Assembly (NCBI GenBank): GCA_035620975.1
Contig: DASPFV010000311.1
Coordinates: forward strand, 1-6,721
Source: DASPFV01 sp035620975
Lineage (GTDB): Bacteria > Acidobacteriota > Vicinamibacteria > Vicinamibacterales > 2-12-FULL-66-21
DNA: 6,721 nucleotides
Direction of reading: 5' to 3'
The translations under genes were made by a program, and so were the position numbers. This document shows, piece after piece, positions 1-6,400 of this stretch (position 1 is its first letter; each line of letters opens with the position of its first letter). Below the pieces are notes generated by a model. The model saw only the letters and a list, made by a program, of their open reading frames with translations, was not told where the DNA came from and made no database searches.

Positions 1-668
1 CAGCGACCGTCGCTGAGCGGGTCCTCCTTACCGACGATCTCCTCCTGCTCCTTGCTGATCCGCGTGCTCCAGTCGCGCTGGTCGATGGCGTCAATCAGGC
101 GGGTGCGGTCGGCGGTCAGATTCTGCGGGATGCCTCCGCTCGTCGACACCACCGCGGCGAGGTCCTGCGGCCCGAGCGCTTCGATCGCGGCGGTCGCAAC
201 GCGGCGCGCCACCGTGGTCGGCGGCCCCACGGGAATCGACCGATCCATCAGGATGATGACCAGGCGGCCGTCCTCGGCGCCGATCTGGTTCGTTGCCACA
301 TCCGGCGTGACCGTGGTCGCCCACCCGCCCGGGGCAGGACTGGCGGGCCGTGAAAGCTGCACCGGTGCAAACGCGCGAATCGGTCTCACCCGGCCGTTCT
401 CGAGAACAGTGAAGTCCGCAGCGGTGAGACCGCCCACGGGTTTCCGGTCGCGAGCAAGGACGGAGACGTCGAGCTGAACCAGCTCGATGTCAGCTCGAAA
501 CCGGGGCCGCGTCTCCTGCTCCTGTGCCGGAGCCGTGGACGAGAGCCCGCCTGGCGGTTGGGGAGCGTGGTCCTGTTGCGGTGCAGACGACGCCTGCGGT
601 CGCCCGGCGGCGATCGCAATCACGGCGGCGAGACACGCGAGCGCAGCCAGTCCGGTCGTTGATCTCAC
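1..668 (-). CDS. Secreted VWA-type protein (VWFA-related Acidobacterial family), 3' end outside window
   Basis: An open frame of 222 codons without a stop runs from GTG at 668 to the left edge, so the C-terminal part is missing. Residues 1-22 look like a signal peptide (MRST, then a hydrophobic stretch rich in Ala/Leu/Val/Ile), followed by a low-complexity Pro/Gln/Ala linker to about residue 55. Residues 57-103 (FRADIELVQLDVSVLARD..., then LTAADFTVLENG and a following IRAF) match the N-terminal beta domain typical of the Acidobacterial VWFA-related family. Residues 136-146 (LVIILMDRSIP) are the first strand of the VWA fold with a degenerate MIDAS motif (DxSxP rather than DxSxS). The expected location is periplasm or cell surface; the role in this family is largely unknown, probably protein-protein contacts. 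An in-frame ATG at 752 would add 28 residues before the signal peptide and would sit in the opposite promoter, so GTG at 668 is preferred. The Shine-Dalgarno sequence is weak. Confidence 0.85.
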   Translation of the reverse strand, partial: MRSTTGLAALACLAAVIAIAAGRPQASSAPQQDHAPQPPGGLSSTAPAQEQETRPRFRADIELVQLDVSVLARDRKPVGGLTAADFTVLENGRVRPIRAFAPVQLSRPASPAPGGWATTVTPDVATNQIGAEDGRLVIILMDRSIPVGPPTTVARRVATAAIEALGPQDLAAVVSTSGGIPQNLTADRTRLIDAIDQRDWSTRISKEQEEIVGKEDPLSDGR

Positions 669-701
669 CTGTGTTCCATTCCAGGCGGCGATGGCGAGCT
701 G

Positions 702-707
702 AGTATA
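702..707 (-). promoter_or_regulatory. Possible -10 box for the VWA-type gene
   Basis: Read on the minus strand this is TATACT, five of six matches to TATAAT, and a start about 7 bp on would give a leader of roughly 25-30 nt before the GTG at 668. No good -35 hexamer is found 16-18 bp upstream; a TTGGCA lies about 23 bp away, which is too far. This is therefore a weak call from spacing and one hexamer only. Confidence 0.3.
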
Positions 708-745
708 CGCGCCAGAGGCCAGGCCGTCCGTGCCAACCGCCGGGC

Positions 746-773
746 TTGACATATTCCCTATTGGGAATATGAT
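746..773 (+). promoter_or_regulatory. Sigma70-type promoter of the ArsR-SRPBCC-DinB operon
   Basis: A perfect -35 box TTGACA (746-751) and a near-consensus -10 box TATGAT (768-773) are separated by 16 bp, in an AT-rich island inside very GC-rich DNA. The expected transcription start, about 7 bp past the -10 box, falls at or next to 780, which is the first base of the GTG start codon of the regulator. The spacer is almost completely filled by a palindrome, so the promoter is probably repressed by a protein bound between and over the two boxes. Confidence 0.75.
750..771. promoter_or_regulatory. 22-bp palindromic operator, likely ArsR-type autorepression site
   Basis: The arms CATATTCCC (750-758) and GGGAATATG (763-771) are perfect inverted repeats of 9 bp around the centre TATT; the central A-T pair (760/761) also matches, so only 759/762 breaks the symmetry. 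The site covers the last bases of the -35 box, the spacer and the start of the -10 box. It lies directly upstream of a winged-helix regulator gene, where dimeric ArsR-family repressors commonly bind imperfect palindromes. That the neighbouring regulator binds here is inference. Confidence 0.7.
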
Positions 774-779
774 TCCGGA

Positions 780-1142
780 GTGCCCCGCGCCCGCGCGAGC
801 TCGGACGTCTTCAACGCGATCGGCGACGCCCGCCGCCGCGACATCCTCGCGTTCCTCGCCCCGGAGGCCCGACCGGTGGGCGACATCGCTGCCGCCCTCC
901 GGCTCGCCCAGCCCTCCGTCTCCAAGCACCTGCACGTGCTGCGGCACGTCGGGCTCGTCCACGTCCGACGCGAGGGACGGCAGATGTTCTACCGGACGAA
1001 TATCGAGGCCATCCGCCCGCTTCACGAATGGATGCAGACCTTCGAGCGCTTCTGGCGGCATCAGCTGGCGCGGGTGAAGGAGCGGGCGGAGGCGAGCAGT
1101 CAAGGAGGAGATACCCGTGATTCAGACCGCACCAACCGTTGA
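780..1142 (+). CDS. ArsR-family winged-helix transcriptional regulator (non-metal type)
   Basis: This 120-residue protein has the compact ArsR fold: the first helices at about 8-28 (VFNAIGDARRRDILAFL), a helix-turn-helix at about 32-60 with recognition helix QPSVSKHLHVLRHVGLV, a wing at 61-73 (VRREGRQMFYRTN) and a C-terminal amphipathic helix with LHEWMQTFERFW. It lacks the ELCVCDL-type cysteine box and contains no cysteine at all, so it is unlikely to sense thiophilic metals. The ending with an FERFW-like motif resembles the ArsR subgroup commonly encoded beside SRPBCC/AHSA1 proteins. The start is forced: the frame is closed by TGA at 747-749 and the codons from there to 780 contain no ATG, GTG or TTG. 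There is no Shine-Dalgarno sequence in a leader, because the predicted transcript starts at about the GTG itself. Likely role: dimeric repressor of its own operon. Inducer unknown. Confidence 0.9.
   Translation: MPRARASSDVFNAIGDARRRDILAFLAPEARPVGDIAAALRLAQPSVSKHLHVLRHVGLVHVRREGRQMFYRTNIEAIRPLHEWMQTFERFWRHQLARVKERAEASSQGGDTRDSDRTNR
1102..1110 (+). promoter_or_regulatory. Strong Shine-Dalgarno sequence for the SRPBCC gene
   Basis: AAGGAGGAG lies inside the 3' end of the regulator gene, 6 nt before the GTG at 1117. It decides the GTG start of the second gene and contrasts with the lack of any ribosome-binding site before the first gene. Confidence 0.8.
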
Positions 1143-1578
1143 GAACCTGACCCTGAACATCAGCGAGGAGGTGCTCGTGCGCGCCTCGCTCGCCGCCACC
1201 TTCGACGCGCTGCTGGAGCAGATGGGACCCGCGAACGAGACGCCGGAGGGCGCGCCGCTGCCGATGACCATCGAGGCCCGTCCGGGTGGACGATGGTTCC
1301 GCGATCTCGGCGACGGCGACGGCCATTTCTGGGGCCACGTTCAGGCGATCAAGCGCCCCACGCTGCTCGAGATCACGGGACCGCTGTTCATGTCGTTCCC
1401 GGTCGTTTCGAACGTGCAGTACCGGCTGAAAGAGGTGGACGGCGGGACGCTGATCACATTCCGGCATTCCGCCCTCGGGTTCGTGCCCGACGAGTACCGC
1501 CAGAACATCGCCCGCGGCTGGAGGCCACTGCTCGAGCGGGTGCGCCGCCGGGCCGAGATCCCAACGAAGGGCCATTGA
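1117..1578 (+). CDS. SRPBCC / AHSA1-type START-fold protein
   Basis: This 153-residue protein has the helix-grip layout of SRPBCC (Bet v 1-like, AHSA1/START) domains: an initial strand with the VRASLAATFDALLEQMG helix at about 21-37, the conserved centre PGGRWFRDLGDGDGHFWGHV at 56-75, then IKRPTLLEITGPL (78-90), antiparallel strands VQYRLKEVDGGTLITFRHSALG (100-121), and the long C-terminal helix around GWRPLLERVRRRAE (134-147). Such domains bind hydrophobic small molecules in a central cavity; the ligand and activity here are unknown. There is no signal peptide, so it is cytoplasmic. It starts 26 bp before the end of the regulator gene in another frame, behind a strong Shine-Dalgarno sequence, which suggests translational coupling. 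Pairing of an ArsR-type regulator with an SRPBCC protein is a recurrent arrangement; the regulator may respond to the same ligand, which is inference. Confidence 0.85.
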   Translation: MIQTAPTVENLTLNISEEVLVRASLAATFDALLEQMGPANETPEGAPLPMTIEARPGGRWFRDLGDGDGHFWGHVQAIKRPTLLEITGPLFMSFPVVSNVQYRLKEVDGGTLITFRHSALGFVPDEYRQNIARGWRPLLERVRRRAEIPTKGH

Positions 1579-1582
1579 GGAG
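1577..1582 (+). promoter_or_regulatory. Shine-Dalgarno sequence for the DinB gene
   Basis: GAGGAG overlaps the TGA stop of the SRPBCC gene and stands 8 nt before the ATG at 1591. This spacing favours 1591 over the second in-frame ATG at 1597. The overlap with the stop codon suggests coupled translation. Confidence 0.7.
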
Positions 1583-1590
1583 ATGCAGCC

Positions 1591-2115
1591 ATGTCGATGA
1601 TTGAAGCCTTGATCCAGGAACTGGAGCAGGAAGCGCAGACCACGCGTCGCGTTCTGGAGCGCGTGCCGGGGGATCGCCTGTCGTGGAAGCCGCACGCGAA
1701 GTCGATGTCGCTGGGCCAGCTGGCGCTGCACATCGCGACCACGCCCGGGGGCGTGTCCGACATCGTCCGGCAGTCCCCCTTCCCCATGCCCGAATTCACT
1801 CAGCCGGCCGCGACGAACGCGGCGGAGCTGATTCCCGCGCTCGAGGAGAGCATCGCGAAGGCGAAGGCGAACCTCCGCGCGATCGGCGATGCCGGCCTGG
1901 CCAATATCTGGCGGGTCGTGGACCGAGACAAGGAGCTGATGGCGATGCCGGTCGGGGCCGTGCTTCGCACGATCATGCTGAACCATTGGTACCACCATCG
2001 CGGCCAGCTGTCGGTGTACCTGCGGGAGCTCGACGTGCCGGTGCCGTCCATCTACGGGCCGAGCGCCGACGAGAGTCCGTTTGCGGCGCGTGCATCGGCG
2101 GCTGCGGCGGTGTAA
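1591..2115 (+). CDS. DinB-superfamily four-helix-bundle protein (putative metal-dependent enzyme)
   Basis: This 174-residue protein fits the DinB/YfiT-like fold: helix 1 at about 2-25 (IEALIQELEQEAQTTRRVLERV), then LSWKPHAKSMSLGQLALHIA (30-49) carrying His47, a third helix from about 76-98 (NAAELIPALEESIAKAKANL), and a fourth with NHWYHHRGQLSVYLREL (131-147) carrying His132 and His136. His47 plus the HxxxH pair is the classical three-histidine divalent-metal site of the superfamily, and the RGQL that follows is a family hallmark. Members include DNA-damage-inducible proteins of unknown function and thiol-dependent transferases acting with bacillithiol, mycothiol or glutathione. The substrate here cannot be told. 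The C-terminus is an Ala-rich tail (about 166-174). It is the last gene of the operon, and it is not the DNA polymerase IV also called DinB. Confidence 0.88.
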   Translation: MSMIEALIQELEQEAQTTRRVLERVPGDRLSWKPHAKSMSLGQLALHIATTPGGVSDIVRQSPFPMPEFTQPAATNAAELIPALEESIAKAKANLRAIGDAGLANIWRVVDRDKELMAMPVGAVLRTIMLNHWYHHRGQLSVYLRELDVPVPSIYGPSADESPFAARASAAAAV

Positions 2116-2128
2116 GGCCGGGCGGCCT
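2115..2128. terminator. Short GC hairpin between convergent stop codons, possible bidirectional terminator
   Basis: AGGCC (2115-2119) and GGCCT (2124-2128) form a 5-bp stem with a 4-nt loop, spanning exactly the gap between the TAA of the DinB gene and the TGA of the TPR gene. There is no following T-run on either strand, so it is not a textbook intrinsic terminator and may be a chance GC-rich palindrome. Confidence 0.25.
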
Positions 2129-3351
2129 CACCGGGGTGGTTTGTCGTCGATCTCCTGTGGGGTGACCTCCCGCATGACCTGGGGAACGGCGGGATTGCGG
2201 CTGGCCGAGAGCTTGCGCAGGCGGGTGAACTCGGCCAGCGCGCGCTTCTGGTCCTCGGGCCTGGCCAGCGCCCGGTATGCGCTCGCGAGCTGGTAATAGG
2301 CGATCTCGTTCTCGGGGTCGTGTTTGACGGCCGCCTCCAGGCGAGGCAGCGCCTGAGCCGGCTCACCCAGCGCGATCAGGGTGCGTCCGAGCCCGACGAG
2401 CGCATCCTCGAACTCCGGATAATGCTTGACGGCCAGCTCGAAGAACTCGCGGGCGCGCGACAGGTCGCCGGCCTTCCGCGCCATCTCGGCGAGCTCGTAC
2501 GCCGCGTTGGCGTTGGTGGGGTCGATCCGCAGCTCCTCCTCGAATGCCTGGCGCGCCTCTCCGACATCCGCGGATCGCGTGCCGCCTTCGGATCGTCCGA
2601 GCAGCGCGCGGCCGAGCCGGAAGTGGATGCCGGGGCGGCGGGGCGCGAGCGCGATCACCTGCTGGTACTCCTGGACCGCGGCCGCGTAGAGCCCCTGGCT
2701 CTCGTTGGCCTCACCGGCCGCCTGGTGCAGCCACACCGAGCCGGGTGCGACGGCGGCCAGCCTCATCGTCTGCAGGTAGGCGAAATTGGCGAAGAGCCGC
2801 CCCGTGTGATAGAGGACCTCGGGATCGTCAGGATGGAGCTTCGAGAGCTGCAGGGCCACCTCGACGGCGTCGAGGTCCCGCTCCAGGCCCGTGTACGCGC
2901 GCAGCAGGTGAAGGCCCGCCATGCGCCTGAGCACCGGATCCGAGGACTGCGAAAACGCCTTCGTCAAGGCGGGCAGCGCCTCGTCATGCTGGCCGAGCTC
3001 CGAGAGCGACATGGCCAGGAGCGCGTCGATGTTGGGCAGTCCGGGCTTCAGCTTGATGGCTTCCCGGAGGCGGGGGATCGCCTCGGCGAACTTTCCCTGC
3101 TGGAAGTAGATGAGTCCGAGCCGGGCGTGGACCTCCGCCGTGCCGGGGCTCAGCTGACGCAGCGTCTCGTAGGCCTTCTGCGCGTCGGCGTAGCGCCCCT
3201 CGGCCAGCGCGCGTTCCCCCTCCTTGGCATGCTGCTGCAGCACGGCGGGGTCCGGCGGCTGCGCCGCAAGGGGTACGACCGCCGCGCACAGCGAAGCGCC
3301 GAGCGCGGCGGCCCCGACCGTCCGCCGCAGACCAGAGAAGAGGACGCGCAT
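2128..3351 (-). CDS. Secreted tetratricopeptide-repeat (TPR) protein
   Basis: This 407-residue protein begins with a signal peptide (about 1-30: basic MRVLFSGLRR, hydrophobic core, then VVPLAA before QPPDP). The rest is a solenoid of about nine or ten TPR units: clear ones at roughly 38-71 (ERALAEGRYADAQKAYETL), 72-105 (LGLIYFQQGKFAEAIPRLREAI), 106-139, 143-175, 206-238 (AAAVQEYQQVIALAP), 239-279, 281-313 (AGDLSRAREFFELAV), 315-347 and 349-382. A Lys/Pro-rich tail (NPAVPQVM... to DDKPPR) follows. Position 176-205 is a degenerate unit. TPR arrays serve as protein-binding scaffolds; no enzyme domain is present. Expected location is the periplasm. The gene lies 145 bp downstream of the TonB-dependent receptor on the same strand, so co-transcription is possible. 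The ATG at 3351 has only a weak ribosome-binding site (GATCCGG), but it is correctly placed for the signal peptide. Confidence 0.88.
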   Translation of the reverse strand: MRVLFSGLRRTVGAAALGASLCAAVVPLAAQPPDPAVLQQHAKEGERALAEGRYADAQKAYETLRQLSPGTAEVHARLGLIYFQQGKFAEAIPRLREAIKLKPGLPNIDALLAMSLSELGQHDEALPALTKAFSQSSDPVLRRMAGLHLLRAYTGLERDLDAVEVALQLSKLHPDDPEVLYHTGRLFANFAYLQTMRLAAVAPGSVWLHQAAGEANESQGLYAAAVQEYQQVIALAPRRPGIHFRLGRALLGRSEGGTRSADVGEARQAFEEELRIDPTNANAAYELAEMARKAGDLSRAREFFELAVKHYPEFEDALVGLGRTLIALGEPAQALPRLEAAVKHDPENEIAYYQLASAYRALARPEDQKRALAEFTRLRKLSASRNPAVPQVMREVTPQEIDDKPPR

Positions 3352-3389
3352 CCGGATCAGGTTCTGGCCGCTGCCGTCCGGCCGTCAGC

Positions 3390-3395
3390 ATTATG
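3390..3395 (-). promoter_or_regulatory. Weak candidate -10 box for the TPR gene
   Basis: On the minus strand this reads CATAAT, five of six matches to TATAAT, in an otherwise GC-rich spacer. The best -35-like hexamer, CTGACG, is 19 bp upstream, so the promoter would be poor. A start near 3383 would give a leader of about 30 nt. The call rests on the hexamer and position only. Confidence 0.2.
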
Positions 3396-3457
3396 GCGCG
3401 GGACAGCCGCCAGCCGTCAGCGAGCCCCTCGCGCGCTCCGGGTCACCTCGAGCACGG

Positions 3458-3491
3458 GGCGAGCCGCGGCCCGCGAGCGGCGAGCCGCGGC
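3458..3491. repeat. 13-bp direct repeat with self-complementary core, possible 3' hairpin
   Basis: GGCGAGCCGCGGC occurs at 3458-3470 and again at 3479-3491. The last 8 bases, GCCGCGGC, are their own reverse complement, so the two copies can pair as an 8-bp all-GC stem (3463-3470 with 3484-3491) around a 13-nt loop. On the minus-strand transcript this lies 5 nt after the receptor stop codon. It could attenuate read-through into the TPR gene or protect the receptor mRNA end; no T-run follows. Confidence 0.5.
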
Positions 3492-3496
3492 ACGCT

Positions 3497-6400
3497 TCAG
3501 AAAATCACCTTGAAGCCCAGCTGGTTGATCCGGGCCGCGCGGGCCGAGGTGACCACGCCGAAGGTGGCCGAAGTGAGGTTCGTCGACACGCCCTGGAACT
3601 GCGTGTGGTTCAGCGCGTTGAACGACTCGAGCCGGAACTGCAGCCGCACGCCGCGCGTGACGGTGAAGTTCTTGAAGAGGGCGAAATCGAGGTTGTTGAC
3701 GCCCGGGCCGCGCAGTGTGTTGCGGCCAACGGTGCCGAACATGCCGGGCCCCGGCTGCGCGAACGCGGCCGTGTTGAACCACTGTCGCACGGTCCGCTCG
3801 CCCACGTCCGGATCGCCGACGATGTCGGCCCGGTTCGTCCCGGACGTGTCGTTGAGCCCGCCGGCGTCCGAGGCCTGGATCGTGATCGGGAACCCGCGCT
3901 GCAGGGTGTAGATGCCGTTCACCTGCCAGCCCCCGACGAGGGCGTTCTTCAGCCCGGTCGCGTCGCTGGCAAACTTCTCGCCGCTGCCGAACGGCAGGTT
4001 GTAGACGAAGCTGCCGACCAGCCGGTGATCGACGTCGAAGTCCGACAGCCCGTAGTCGCGCTCGGGGTCGTGGTTGTTGAGGAAGCCCTGCCAGCCGTTG
4101 AAGCCGCTGGCGCCGATGCCGGCGGCGGCCGACTTGGAGTCCGTGCTCCGCGCCCACGTGTAGGCGACGGTCATGATCGAGCCGCGGCCGCGATGCTCGA
4201 GTTTGGTGTTGAAGGCGTTGTAGTTCGAGCGCCCGCCCCAGTCGCTGTCGATGTAGGTCACGAAGTTCGGATAGGGCTTGCGCGCGCTGACCGACAGGGG
4301 ATTGGCCGGATCGTAGGGCAGCGCCTGCGCGATGTTGCGCCGCATCAGCAGGTTGGACCCGTGCGTGCCGATGTAGTTGAGCTCCAGCGTGGTCCGGGTG
4401 AACACCTCGCGCTGCACGCCGAGGGACCACTGCTGCATGTAGGGATTCCTCGGCTCCGGGGACTGGCTGACCGCCAGGAACGTATTGGCGGCCGGCGTGG
4501 CCACGCCCGGCGCCGCGAAGCTCGGGAACAGCGCATCGGACGTCTGCAGCGGCGTGGGCTGCCCGACCGACTGGGTGTAGTTGCCGCGGCTGACGTAGGG
4601 GTAGACGTCGGCGGCGCCGTCGATCTCGCGCCCTTCGGCCGAGTCGAAGAACACGCCGTAGCCGCCGCGGATGACGGTCTGGTCGTCGAGTGGCCGCCAG
4701 GCGAACCCCAGTCGGGGGGCAAACACCTTGAACCGGTCCGGGTTCTCGGGGCTGCGCCGGCCCGCGTACTGGTAGTAGGCGCCATCCACGATCCCGCCGT
4801 CGACGAGCGATTCGTCGGCCACGAGCAGGCCGCCGGGCGCGTAGTCGAGGTTGCGCCAGGCCATGCGGTTGCGCGTCTCGTAGGGCACGTTCCGGTAATC
4901 CCAGCGCAGCCCGAGATTGAGCGTCAGGCGCGAGTTGACGCGCCAGTCGTCCTGGAAGTACGGCGCGAAGTAGGTGAAGTTGAACTCGCGCGGGTTGCCG
5001 GCCGCGCCCGGCACGCTGAACGCCGCCGGCTGGAAGATGCCGACCTGCGAGTAGTACCCCAGCAGCATGTCCGCGACGCGGTGCCCGGTGAACCCCACGT
5101 TGAACGCGTAATTGCCGAGGAACCCGGTGGCCAGGTCGCGCTGCAGCCACCAGCGGCGGTAGTTCGCGCCGACGATCAGCGTGTGATTGCCCCGGACCCA
5201 CGTGGCCGTGTTGCTGACGTCCCACATCGGCTGGTTGCTCGCCGTGTAGGCGTTGACGGCGCCCCCGGTCCCCGAGTAGCCCGTCATCCCGATGCTCGGG
5301 CACTCGCGCTGCTCGTCGGGAATGTCGGTGAACGTGCCGGTCACACCCAGGAAGTCCACATCCCCCTGCGGGCACGCGATCCCGTGCTGATCGGCGCGGG
5401 CATCGACGCGCCCGATCCGGAACTGGTTCACGAGCGTGTTCAGGATGGGCCAGCTGTGGGAGACCTGCCAGTTCTTCGTGTCCTGCAGGAACACCCGGTT
5501 GCCGGCGTCGATCATGTTCCCCGCACTCGTATTCTCGTAACTGGTGTCGGTGTACCGGAAGAACACGCGGCCGTACCGGGCGAGGTCCTGGTCGCCCCGG
5601 ATCGTGAACTGATCCTGGTTCTGCGGAAACGTCCGCACGGCCTGGTAGTTGCCCTGCGCGGCCGTCGTGTTGGGGGCCGGGAACCAGTTGTTCCGGAGGG
5701 CCAGCTGCGCGAGCCGCGAGAAGCGCGCCGGCGGGATGGTGTTGTTCGGGAACGGCGCGCCCGTCACGGGATCGATGATCGTCGTGGTGAAGCGCCCCGA
5801 CAGCTCCTCCGGCGTCGGGACGGTGTAGAAGTTCGTGGCGCCCCGGTCGATCCGCGTCCCCTCGTAGTTGACCAGGAAGAACGTCCGGTTGCGGCCGTCG
5901 TACCCCGGCAGCAGCACCGGCCCGCCCGCCACGAACCCGAACTGCTTCTGATCGAGCAGCGGCGCCGGCCGGGTCTTGTCGTCGAAGAAGTTCCGCGCGT
6001 CCCACGCGTCGTTCCGGAAGAACGAAAAGCCCGTGCCGTGGAACTCGTTGGTGCCGGTCTTGCTGACCAGGTTGATCTGGTTCGAGCTGAACCCGTACTC
6101 AGCCGAGTAGGTCGTGGTCTGCTCCTTGAACTCCTGGATGGCGTCCACCGAGAGGACCGCCGCCGGCGTCCCGAGTGACGTGTCGATGTTGGCGGTGCCG
6201 TCGATCATGAAGTTGTTCGACGTCGGCCGGGCGCCCATGATGCTGATCGCGTTGCCCACGCCCTGCCGCATGGCCCCCTGCTCGCCGCCGGTCTCCACCG
6301 CCCCGGCGCCGAGAAACAGGAGCTGGAGGAAGTTCCGGCCGTTGAGCGGCAGCTCGGTGACCTGTCGCTCGGTGATCGTGTGGCCGACCGAGGCGCTGGC

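Larger units (their letters stand above)
3352..3496 (-). other. 145-bp spacer between receptor and TPR genes
   Basis: No open reading frame of its own is supported here. The spacer is very GC-rich and holds a 13-bp direct repeat with self-complementary cores next to the receptor stop codon, a 9-bp direct repeat GCCGTCAGC (3381-3389 and 3413-3421), and a minus-strand CATAAT (3395-3390) that could be a weak -10 box for the TPR gene. Confidence 0.6.

Noticed and set aside
52..477. A 141-codon plus-strand frame opposite the VWA-type gene
   Set aside because: The opposite frame has a signal peptide and a recognised family domain without any stop over 222 codons; this product is a Arg/Ser/Thr-rich shadow.
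621..668. Possible lipoprotein signal in the VWA-type protein (Cys12 in LAALAC)
   Set aside because: The cysteine sits within the hydrophobic core, only 12 residues in, and position -3 is Ala rather than Leu, so a normal signal peptide cleaved after about residue 21 fits better.
780..1142. Metal-sensing ArsR/SmtB repressor (arsenic or zinc resistance)
   Set aside because: The protein has no cysteine and no ELCVCDL box, and the operon has no arsenate reductase, efflux pump or metal transporter.
811..1998. A 395-codon minus-strand frame antisense to the regulator, SRPBCC and DinB genes
   Set aside because: The three plus-strand genes have family motifs, ribosome-binding sites and tight operon spacing; the antisense product shows none of these.
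3417..6005. An 862-codon minus-strand frame overlapping the receptor in another frame
   Set aside because: The product is rich in Arg/Ala/Gly/Pro with no domain motifs, and the overlapping frame is clearly the receptor.
3224..6178. A 984-codon open frame on the plus strand, antisense to the receptor and the TPR gene start
   Set aside because: Its product is a low-complexity Arg/Val/Ala/Gly/Glu/Pro string without a recognisable domain, while the opposite strand encodes a complete receptor with plug and barrel motifs. Long antisense frames are expected where GC-rich codon bias removes stops.
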